Positions 36,423 through 42,433 of a stretch of 42,433 bases of DNA are shown here, piece by piece. The position numbers were made by a program, and so were the translations under genes. The first letter of the stretch is position 1, and each line of letters opens with the position of its first letter. A model generated the notes under the pieces. The model was not told where the DNA came from. It searched no databases and saw only the letters and a list, made by a program, of their open reading frames with translations. Origin of the DNA: Salinarimonadaceae bacterium (GTDB lineage: Bacteria > Pseudomonadota > Alphaproteobacteria > Rhizobiales > Beijerinckiaceae); the NCBI GenBank assembly GCA_007693435.1, contig REDO01000077.1, positions 1-42,433 on the forward strand, in the 5' to 3' direction.

Positions 36423-36723
36423 CCCAGGAATAGCCGGTCCAGTAACGCTCCGTGCGCACGACGCAGTCGCGCGCGGCGCGGCGGTCGCGGCGGTCGCGGC
36501 GATAATCACGGCCGTAATGGCGGCTCGGCGCGCCGTAATGCGGACGTGCGGGGACCGCATGGGGTCGCACCGGACGGGGGTCGTAATGGTGACGCACGAT
36601 CGGCGGATGGCTCGTGCCGAAGGTGATCGAGAAATCCAAGGCCGACGCGCTCTGGGGCGTGGCGACGATAGCCGAGATCGCGAGAGCTGCGGCGACGGCG
36701 AAACCGGAAATCATCTTGCGCAT
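36394..36723 (-). CDS. small secreted Arg/His/Tyr-rich protein
   Basis: I do not recognise a family for certain. The 109 residues begin with a signal peptide (MRKMISGFAVAAALAISA, cleavage near ASA-LD at about 28). The mature part is rich in Arg, His, Pro and Tyr (for example HYGRDYRRDRRDRRAARD) and ends TERYWTGYSWVTERRRVCR. It has two cysteines, which could form a disulfide in the periplasm. The ribosome binding site AGGAGGA is strong and well spaced. Its 3' end overlaps otsB on the other strand. Small basic exported proteins of this look are frequent in Hyphomicrobiales; their role is unknown. Confidence 0.78.
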   Translation of the reverse strand: MRKMISGFAVAAALAISAIVATPQSASALDFSITFGTSHPPIVRHHYDPRPVRPHAVPARPHYGAPSRHYGRDYRRDRRDRRAARDCVVRTERYWTGYSWVTERRRVCR

Positions 36724-36927
36724 TTGTCCATCCTCCTGACGGATGCCGGGGTCGTTTTCTGTCGGCGATTTGTTTCGCCGCGCATGATTCGGTTGTAGCG
36801 CGCCCCTGCTGAACCTCTCCGGGATGCCTCATTCATCGAACGTTCATCATATCCGCCGTTGCCGAAGCGGGCCGCGGGGCCTAGGTGAAGAGGTCCAGTC
36901 ACTCGCGACAACTTCCGGGAGCCGCCA

Positions 36928-37800
36928 TTGACGTCCTTGGTCGAACGTCTTTCCGCTTACCTGCCCGATCGCTTCAACCGAGCGCAGGCGGTGGTCCCGG
37001 TGGTGCGCTTCGCCGGCGTGATCGGAGGGGGCGTCCTGCGGTCAGGGCTGACGCTCGCCGGGATGGCGCCGCTGCTCGAGCGCGCCTTCTCCTATCCGCG
37101 CGCGAAAGCGGTGGCGATTCTCGTCAATTCGCCAGGCGGCTCGCCCGTCCAGTCGCACCTCATCTACAAGCGCATCCGCGCGCTGGCCGAAGAGAAGAAG
37201 CTCCCCGTATTCGCGTTCTGCGAGGACGCCGCCGCCTCCGGCGGCTACATGATCGCCTGCGCCGCCGACGAGGTTTTCGCCGATCCGTCCTCGATCGTCG
37301 GTTCGATCGGCGTCGTCTCATCCGGTTTCGGCTTTCACGAACTGATCGCCCGCTACGGCGTGGAGCGGCGCCTCTACGCCACCGGCGAGAACAAGGCGAT
37401 CCTCGATCCGTTCCAGCCGGAGAAACCCGAAGACGTCGCGCGCCTGCGCGAGCTTCAGAAGCGGGTTTTCGACGCGTTCAAGGCGCTGGTGCGTGAGCGC
37501 CGCGGCGAGCGCATCGCTGAGGCGGAGTCGGCTGAATTATTCTCGGGCGCGTTCTGGGCGGGCGAGGACGCCTTGCAGCTAGGCCTTGTTGACGGAATCG
37601 GCGACCTGCGCTCGATGATGCGCCAGCGCTTCGGCGAGAAGGTGCGGTTGCGGCTGGTGCAGGGTCCCCGTCCGGGCCTGCTCTCGCAGTTCCTGCGCCA
37701 GCCCCCCGGCGCGGGCTCGGCGCCCGAATCCCTGATCGATCTGCGCGCCGCCGTCGCTGCGATGGAGGAGCGCGCGCTCTGGGCGCGAATCGGCCTTTAG
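36928..37800 (+). CDS. S49-family serine peptidase (SppA/SohB-like)
   Basis: This 290-residue peptidase has a Ser/Lys dyad: Ser104 in DAAASGGYMIA and Lys156 in ATGENKAILDPF, 52 residues apart as in single-domain SppA enzymes. The NSPGGSPVQS and GSIGVVSSGF blocks are family signatures. There is no clear N-terminal membrane anchor, unlike typical signal peptide peptidases. It may act as a soluble or peripheral oligomer on membrane-derived peptides. The start is TTG 36928, with GGGAG seven bases upstream; no ATG is suitably placed. Confidence 0.9.
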   Translation: MTSLVERLSAYLPDRFNRAQAVVPVVRFAGVIGGGVLRSGLTLAGMAPLLERAFSYPRAKAVAILVNSPGGSPVQSHLIYKRIRALAEEKKLPVFAFCEDAAASGGYMIACAADEVFADPSSIVGSIGVVSSGFGFHELIARYGVERRLYATGENKAILDPFQPEKPEDVARLRELQKRVFDAFKALVRERRGERIAEAESAELFSGAFWAGEDALQLGLVDGIGDLRSMMRQRFGEKVRLRLVQGPRPGLLSQFLRQPPGAGSAPESLIDLRAAVAAMEERALWARIGL

Positions 37801-37825
37801 GCGTTTCTGGCCGAATTTCCTCCGG

Positions 37826-39169
37826 TCATTCCTCGGGCGATTCGATGATCGGATCGTAGCGTTCGGTGTCGAGCCCGAGCAGATTGAAGGTCTGCTGCAT
37901 GTGCGGCGGCAGCGGCGCCGTGACGTCGAGCGGGCGTCCCGTGCGCGGATGGGGGATCACGATCCGGCGGGCCAGCAGGTGCAGCCGGTTCTGGATGCCT
38001 CCCGGCAGCTCCCAGTTCTCGACGTTGAAATACTTGTCGTCGCCGATGATCGGATGGCCCATATGGGCCGCGTGCACGCGCAGCTGATGCGTGCGGCCCG
38101 TCACCGGCTTGAGCGACAGCCAGGAGAGTTTCTGCGCCGACTGGTCGACCACGGCGTAATAGGTCAGCGCGTGGTCCGCCCCCCTGTCCCCGTGCTCCGC
38201 CACCACCATCCGCGATTCGCCGTCGGGATCGGAGAATTTCGCGACATAGGCTGAAATCCGGCCCTGGCGCAGGCGCGGCACGCCGGCGCAGATGGCCCAG
38301 TAGACCTTGCGCGTCGTGCGCGAGCGGAAGGATTTCGAAAGCGTCGCAGCCGCGAAGCGCGTCTTGGCGACGACGAGGCAGCCGGCCGTCTCCTTGTCGA
38401 GCCGGTGGACGAGGCGCGGCTTCTGGCCGTCCTTGTCGCGCATGGCGTCGAGCAGCCCATCCACATGGCGGGTCGTGCCCGAGCCGCCCTGCACCGCGAG
38501 GCCCGCCGGCTTGTTGAGGACGAGAACGTCCTTGTCTTCATAGAGCGTGACGCTCGCGAGGAAGGCGAGGTCGTCGGCGTCGCGCGCCAGCGCGCGGGGC
38601 GCGTTTTCCTGCAGGCGCAGCGGCGGCACGCGCACGCTCTGTCCGGCGGCGAGGCGGTCGTTCGGCTTCATGCGCTTGCCGTCGACCCGCAATTGCCCCG
38701 TGCGCACGATGCGCTGGATATGGGTGAAGGCGATCTGCGGAAAGCGCGCGGACAGGAAACGGTCGAGCCGCATATCGGCTTCGTCGGCGGTGACGGTCAG
38801 GATCTGGATGCCTGTCTGAAGCACGGCCTCCGTCGCCGCCTTGGTCTCGCGGCGCGTGCGCTGCGGGGCGGCCGGGGCGGGTTTGCGCTTCGGCGTGGCC
38901 TGTTCGGCCCTTGCCGGCGCGTCAGCCCGGCTTTCCACGGAAGGCGCGCCATCGACGGGCTTGCGCGGACGCTGCGCCGCAGGCTTGCCGGATTTGAACT
39001 TGGCCGAAGATTGCTTCCCGGCCGGCTTTCCAACCGGCTTTCCCGTCGGCTTCCCCGAAGCCGTTCGCTTGGGCGCGGAATCGCCACGCGCCGGCCGGCG
39101 CTCGCCCGGCGGCGTCATGCGCGCCTGCGCCCGCCCCGTTCGCTCTTTTCCGCCCTGTCCTCGGCTCAT
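37826..39169 (-). CDS. RluC/RluD-family 23S rRNA pseudouridine synthase with long disordered N-terminus
   Basis: This is a 447-residue protein. Residues about 1-115 are low-complexity, rich in Lys, Pro, Ala and Gly, with GKPTGKPVGKPAGK repeats. An S4 RNA-binding domain follows (MRLDRFLSARFPQIAFTHIQ). The catalytic domain carries HRLDKETAG with catalytic Asp at about 258. Later motifs are GRTHQLRVHAAHMGHPIIGD. The fold is that of RluC/RluD, which modify 23S rRNA uridines; the exact position cannot be told. The ATG at 39169 has AAAGG upstream. It stops 25 bases from the convergent S49 peptidase gene. Confidence 0.93.
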   Translation of the reverse strand: MSRGQGGKERTGRAQARMTPPGERRPARGDSAPKRTASGKPTGKPVGKPAGKQSSAKFKSGKPAAQRPRKPVDGAPSVESRADAPARAEQATPKRKPAPAAPQRTRRETKAATEAVLQTGIQILTVTADEADMRLDRFLSARFPQIAFTHIQRIVRTGQLRVDGKRMKPNDRLAAGQSVRVPPLRLQENAPRALARDADDLAFLASVTLYEDKDVLVLNKPAGLAVQGGSGTTRHVDGLLDAMRDKDGQKPRLVHRLDKETAGCLVVAKTRFAAATLSKSFRSRTTRKVYWAICAGVPRLRQGRISAYVAKFSDPDGESRMVVAEHGDRGADHALTYYAVVDQSAQKLSWLSLKPVTGRTHQLRVHAAHMGHPIIGDDKYFNVENWELPGGIQNRLHLLARRIVIPHPRTGRPLDVTAPLPPHMQQTFNLLGLDTERYDPIIESPEE

Positions 39170-39278
39170 GTCCACGCCTTTCGCAATGCGCCTGCCTACA
39201 CCCGGCGGCGGCGCGCGGCAAACGGGAAAGCGAAGCGGCGCGGTCCGCATGTGGGCATGTGGGCCGAAGTATCGCCGG

Positions 39279-40583
39279 TCAGAGGCGTTCGCCGCGCAGA
39301 AGGCGCGGACCGCCACGCGAGATTCCGGCCGCCTCGCGGATGAAGAACCGCTTGAGCCCCGGAAGGCGGTCAACGACGCCAAGTCCCAGGTCGCGGATCA
39401 TCCGGACCGGGCCGGCGTCATTCGAGAAGAGGCGATTGAGCCCGTCCGTCGCGGCCCCCATGGCCAGCGCGTCGAAGCGCCGCGCGCGCTGGTATTCCTC
39501 CAGGACGTCGGCGCCGCCCGGATCCATGCCCAATCGCACGGCGTCGACGACGCTCTCGGCCAGCGCCGCGACGTCCTTGAGCGCCAGGTTGAGCCCCTGC
39601 CCGGCGATCGGATGGATGACATGCGCGGCGTCGCCGATCAGGGCGAGGCGCGGCGCGACGAAGTCCCGCGCGAAGCCGAAGGCCAGCGGCCAGCCGCGCA
39701 GGGGCGTCTCCAGCGTGATCGCGCCGAGCTCCAGCCCGAAGCGCCGCTCCACCTCCTCAGTCGCGTCTTCGATATTCATGGCGAGAATGCGCGGCGCGTC
39801 CGCCTCCCGCTCCGTCCAGACGATGGACGAGCGGTGTCCGAGCGGGCCGCCGGGAGTGAGCGGCAGCAGCGCGAACGGCCCCGATGGCAGGAAATGCTCG
39901 ATCGCGCGGCCCCCGTGGTCGCGCTCATGGGCTACGGTTCCCACGATTCCGACCTGGCGATAGGACCAGGCGATCCAGGAAATCCCCGCCGCCTCGCGCA
40001 GTCGCGAGCGCGCGCCGTCCGCCGCCGCGAGCAGATCGACGGCAATGGTCTCGCCGTCTGACAGCCGCGCGGCGGCGCCAAATTCGTCCGCCGTGTAGCG
40101 ACGCACGGAGCAGGCTCGAAAGACGATGCCGGCCTCGCCGCAGACGGCGACGAGGGCGTCCAGCAGCGCCTGCCCGGGAACCATATGCGCGAAGGGCTCG
40201 CCGGGCGCGGCTTCGCCGTCGAAAGTCAGAAACACGGGACGAACCGGGTCCGAGAGGCGGCTGTCGGTGATGACCATGTCGCGGATGGCCTGCGCCTGCG
40301 GCGCGACGGCCTCCCAGGCGCCGAGCGCCTCCAGCATGCGCCGGCCGGCCGCCGCGATCGCGTAGGCGCGTTCGTCGCGAGGCCTCTCTCCCGCGAAGGC
40401 CGGATCGCAGACGACGACCTCGATCGCGCCGGGACAGGCGCGCGCCAGCGCCGCCGCAAGGGCGAGCCCCGCGATCCCGCCGCCCGCCACCGCGATCCTG
40501 CGGGGCGGTGTTTTGCGCGCAGGTGTTTTGCGAGCCGGGGACTTCGCTCCCGCGTGGCCACCGCGCCTCGACGATCCGCTCAC
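39279..40583 (-). CDS. UbiH/UbiF-family FAD-dependent ubiquinone biosynthesis hydroxylase
   Basis: This 434-residue flavoprotein monooxygenase has the N-terminal dinucleotide-binding motif IAVAGGGIAGLALAAAL, the mid-protein LLAAADGARSRLRE, and the C-terminal FAD motif LIGDAAHVIHPIAGQGLN. These place it in the family that hydroxylates the ring of ubiquinone precursors. The position hydroxylated (UbiH, UbiF or UbiL-like) cannot be settled. The first 28 residues are a Lys/Arg/Pro-rich extension (KSPARKTPARKTPPRR), absent from most homologues. It diverges from the broken tesB gene, and lies 109 bases upstream of the pseudouridine synthase on the same strand. Confidence 0.92.
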   Translation of the reverse strand: MSGSSRRGGHAGAKSPARKTPARKTPPRRIAVAGGGIAGLALAAALARACPGAIEVVVCDPAFAGERPRDERAYAIAAAGRRMLEALGAWEAVAPQAQAIRDMVITDSRLSDPVRPVFLTFDGEAAPGEPFAHMVPGQALLDALVAVCGEAGIVFRACSVRRYTADEFGAAARLSDGETIAVDLLAAADGARSRLREAAGISWIAWSYRQVGIVGTVAHERDHGGRAIEHFLPSGPFALLPLTPGGPLGHRSSIVWTEREADAPRILAMNIEDATEEVERRFGLELGAITLETPLRGWPLAFGFARDFVAPRLALIGDAAHVIHPIAGQGLNLALKDVAALAESVVDAVRLGMDPGGADVLEEYQRARRFDALAMGAATDGLNRLFSNDAGPVRMIRDLGLGVVDRLPGLKRFFIREAAGISRGGPRLLRGERL

Positions 40584-40696
40584 GACCTTGAAGCTCCTTC
40601 AATAGCAGCGGCGCTCTTGATCGCCGCGCCGCGCTTTCCTATGCCGGAACCGGCGGGAGAGGCAATCACGTCGATCCCGAAGCCCGAGGGCATCAG

Positions 40697-40951
40697 ATGT
40701 CGCGCGCCGTCGCCGATTTACTCTCCATTCTCGATCTCGAGCAGCTGGAGCGCAATCTCTTCCGGGGTCGCAGCCCCCAGACGAGCTGGCAGCGCGTCTT
40801 CGGCGGTCAGGTGATCGGACAGGCGCTGGTCGCGGCCTGCCGCACGGTGGAAAAGAAAACTTCTTGGCTACGATTTTCTGTTCTGGAGCAAAAAGGGGAT
40901 GTTCGATTCGCCCAGAGCCCACAAAAAAACGCTTCTGGACCAGTACCGTGA
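40697..40951 (+). pseudogene. tesB: acyl-CoA thioesterase II (tesB), truncated after about 50 codons
   Basis: The first 50 codons read as the N-terminus of TesB-type acyl-CoA thioesterase II: LEQLERNLFRGRSPQTSW, then QRVFGGQVIGQALVAACRTV, which is the family's first beta-strand region. After RTVE the similarity ends at about base 40848 and the frame runs through unrelated AT-richer sequence to a TGA at 40949. A full TesB has about 285 residues with catalytic Asp, Gln and Thr later in the chain, all missing here. The rest of tesB does not appear in the remaining window. The gene is therefore broken by insertion or rearrangement. Confidence 0.85.
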
Positions 40952-40958
40952 TTTTTGA
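40848..40958 (+). pseudogene. 3' fragment of an unknown gene at the insertion junction
   Basis: In the frame offset from tesB, 36 codons run from the junction to TGA 40956-40958. They include YDFLFWSKKGMFDSP and a charged tail ending LLDQYRDF, which reads like a genuine protein C-terminus. It has no start codon of its own. It is probably the tail of a gene cut by the rearrangement that broke tesB. The family is not recognised. Confidence 0.45.
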
Positions 40959-41019
40959 ATGACAGCGTGACAAGAGGCGATTGAGCAGATTACAATGTAT
41001 ACTAATCGGGGAGGGCAGT

Positions 41020-41778
41020 ATGGAAGGAAATAAATTTTGGTTCATCGCCCTGATCCTCTCCACGTCTATATTCGGCATATTGTACTCAGCCATGACGGGA
41101 GGCGCACCTACGTTTTCAATGTTCGTCGCGAAGTCGGCAGGCGCGGCAATTGTCCCGGCCCTCATCCCTCTTGTTTGGCTTGCCGTTCAACGCTTTGAAC
41201 TCACCCGCGCATCAGGTCCGTTATGGACGTGGAGCATTCTGCTAATTTTAGTTGCTGTCTTAAATGCAGTTTCGATAGCAAACACAAGATCTCTTGCAAT
41301 TGTTAGCAACAGCAAAACTTTATATACTGTATGCGAAGTTGACTGGTGTATAAACTTTCCGGGCTCTCCGAGCATGCGCACTGTAGAGGGGCCTCTGATA
41401 TTTATCGAATCTGCGATGGAATTCAACAGATATGAGTATGTTACAGGTGATAGCTATTTTCGAGCAGAATTCATAAACAATAGTCTTTTCTCAAGTTCGA
41501 ATAAATTTGAGGATGATTATTTGAGAAGTGTTGGGCATGAATTTGCCAAGGCAGAAGGTCTTATTGCATACGAAATATTCGTAGATCATGACCATGCAGG
41601 ACGCTCATTGAATGTCAGAGGGAGTAAAAAATCAGGCGACATTAATTTTAAGATATGGAATACGCTCTACTACAGTGATAATGGAAGTCTAGTTTTGATG
41701 ACCGCTGGCTTGTCTCGCGATTTTCCATCTGTTTCAACTATTGATTTTCTTCAATCAATTACAAAGAGCGATTTATAG
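41020..41778 (+). CDS. hypothetical membrane-anchored protein
   Basis: I do not recognise this 252-residue protein. Three hydrophobic segments lie in the first 95 residues (FWFIALILSTSIFGILYSA, an AGAAIVPALIPLVWLAV stretch, and TWSILLILVAVLNAVSIA). A polar domain of about 155 residues follows, with two cysteines in VCEVDWCINF and no familiar catalytic motif. The polar part is probably on one face of the membrane, facing the periplasm if the third helix exits outward. The start at ATG 41020 has an excellent GGGGAGGG ribosome binding site. AT-rich codon use marks it as acquired. The zinc-ribbon gene follows by 70 bases and may be co-transcribed. Confidence 0.72.
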   Translation: MEGNKFWFIALILSTSIFGILYSAMTGGAPTFSMFVAKSAGAAIVPALIPLVWLAVQRFELTRASGPLWTWSILLILVAVLNAVSIANTRSLAIVSNSKTLYTVCEVDWCINFPGSPSMRTVEGPLIFIESAMEFNRYEYVTGDSYFRAEFINNSLFSSSNKFEDDYLRSVGHEFAKAEGLIAYEIFVDHDHAGRSLNVRGSKKSGDINFKIWNTLYYSDNGSLVLMTAGLSRDFPSVSTIDFLQSITKSDL

Positions 41779-41848
41779 CAATTAGTTGCACAATTTTATA
41801 AATTAATTACAAAAATTTCAGAATTATGTGTTTGCAAGGTCTTGCGTC

Positions 41849-42163
41849 ATGACAACAACACAACTCTTCCCAAAGGTGAGGTGCCCGCACTGCGAGAAAA
41901 TCCTGCTCGCCGATGAGTTACCTCGATACAAAGTCGGTAAAAACAGACATGACAATTTTATTTTCGCCTGTCCGAATTGTCACGAAAACTTGAAATTCGA
42001 AACTGCAGAATATTTCTTCGTCACCGAGCAACTACGCTTGGGGGCTTTGCCAGAGGGGAGTGGTATTGACGGTTACAAAGAGTCGGAGAGAATGCCTTCG
42101 GAACAGGAAGCCCTTCTGGGAAGGGCTGGTAGCTTTCTCCGGCGGCTATTCGGAAAGTCATAG
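41849..42163 (+). CDS. small zinc-ribbon protein
   Basis: This 104-residue protein has two C-x2-C knuckles: C12-P-H-C15 and C41-P-N-C44, spaced as a zinc ribbon. The remaining part is charged and ends in LGRAGSFLRRLFGKS, a possible amphipathic helix. No enzyme motif is visible. The ATG at 41849 has AAGG upstream at long spacing; a GTG at 41828 is possible. It belongs to the foreign AT-rich segment and follows the membrane protein gene. Function is unknown. Confidence 0.65.
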   Translation: MTTTQLFPKVRCPHCEKILLADELPRYKVGKNRHDNFIFACPNCHENLKFETAEYFFVTEQLRLGALPEGSGIDGYKESERMPSEQEALLGRAGSFLRRLFGKS

Positions 42164-42433
42164 CAGTCCCCGCTTCCAGCTGCTTCTTTCTGTCATGTGA
42201 ACGCCTCAATGGAACGCGAACCGGCACTGCCAGAAGTGTGTTCTAGAGGCAGGCGTGCGAATCCACGAGGCAGCCGGCTTCGACGACCCTAGCCACCGCG
42301 TCATCGCCGCCGAATATGCGCTCGGCTGCGCGAGTTGACATGCAACGCCCTCGCCATTCTCCGCAAGATGTGGCGACTACCGCGTCTCGAGGATCCGCTC
42401 ACGATGTTTCGCTCCCTCGCAGGGACGGCGCAC
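42164..42433. other. window-edge region without a confident gene
   Basis: GC content rises again here. One open frame without an ATG (42201-42338) contains HCQKC, a Cys pair, and EAAGFDDPSHRVIAAEY before its stop. Another frame, open to the window edge from about 42339, reads NALAILRKMW. Either could be the remnant of a gene that continues or was broken, but I cannot assign a family. No remainder of tesB is recognisable. Confidence 0.4.

Larger units (their letters stand above)
40848..42200. mobile_element. AT-rich foreign segment interrupting tesB
   Basis: At about 40848 base composition drops sharply from the GC-rich core, and runs of A and T become frequent; GC-rich sequence returns near 42200. 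The segment carries an unknown membrane protein gene, a zinc-ribbon gene and a gene fragment, with codon use unlike all other genes in the window. No transposase, integrase, direct repeat or inverted repeat is evident, and the right boundary is uncertain, so the mechanism is unknown. Confidence 0.65.

Overview
The window is a high-GC chromosomal segment from an alphaproteobacterium, most likely of the Hyphomicrobiales (Rhizobiales) group. The evidence is an ATP12-type F1 assembly factor, HemJ in place of HemG/HemY, the conserved block hemE-hemJ-rho-mnmE-mnmG-rsmG-parA-parB facing holA-lptE-leuS, and a perfect CtrA box (TTAA-N7-TTAAC) in the intergenic region upstream of hemE. I cannot name a genus from the sequence.

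Left part, 1-15.9 kb. A proline-rich protein with a zinc-peptidase-like C-terminus (1-1536) is followed by a leftward set: propionyl/acetyl-CoA carboxylase carboxyltransferase, an ATP12 assembly factor and a HAD phosphatase. Then come the signal recognition particle RNA and dnaX (rightward), a Crp/Fnr regulator diverging from a membrane histidine kinase, glutaminase, ribosomal protein S1 with a clear intrinsic terminator, an L,D-transpeptidase, a small zincin, and an yggS-ccmA-ccmB operon.

Centre, 16-33.3 kb. leuS-lptE-holA run right and meet parB-parA-rsmG-mnmG-mnmE-rho-hemJ-hemE, which run left. The 558-bp gap between hemE and the kinase/pyrophosphorylase gene (29117-29674) has the hallmarks of the chromosomal origin. 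It has an AT-rich stretch, three DnaA-box-like sequences, one CtrA box and seven GANTC (CcrM-type) sites within about 250 bp, and genes point away from it on both sides. This matches the hemE/RP001 location of the Caulobacter origin. Three near-identical parS palindromes lie 5-10 kb to its left: inside holA, inside rsmG, and between mnmG and mnmE. To the right, ppsR-maf-aroE-coaE-dnaQ form a rightward operon-like run.

Right part, 33.4-42.4 kb. Accessory and metabolic genes follow: a ferric-reductase-like flavocytochrome facing a small c-type cytochrome, an OtsB trehalose-phosphatase with a degenerate HAD-like N-terminus, a small secreted basic protein, an S49 peptidase, an RluC-type pseudouridine synthase with a long disordered N-terminal tail, and a UbiH-family hydroxylase. 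The tesB thioesterase gene is broken after about 50 codons at roughly 40848. There the DNA becomes abruptly AT-rich and carries an unknown membrane protein, a small zinc-ribbon protein and a fragment of a third gene. This is a recently acquired segment whose right limit is near or beyond the window end.

The most informative content is the origin/partition region. The best candidates for unknown biology are the foreign insert in tesB and the proline-rich metallopeptidase-like protein. I see no CRISPR array, tRNA, rRNA or intact transposase.
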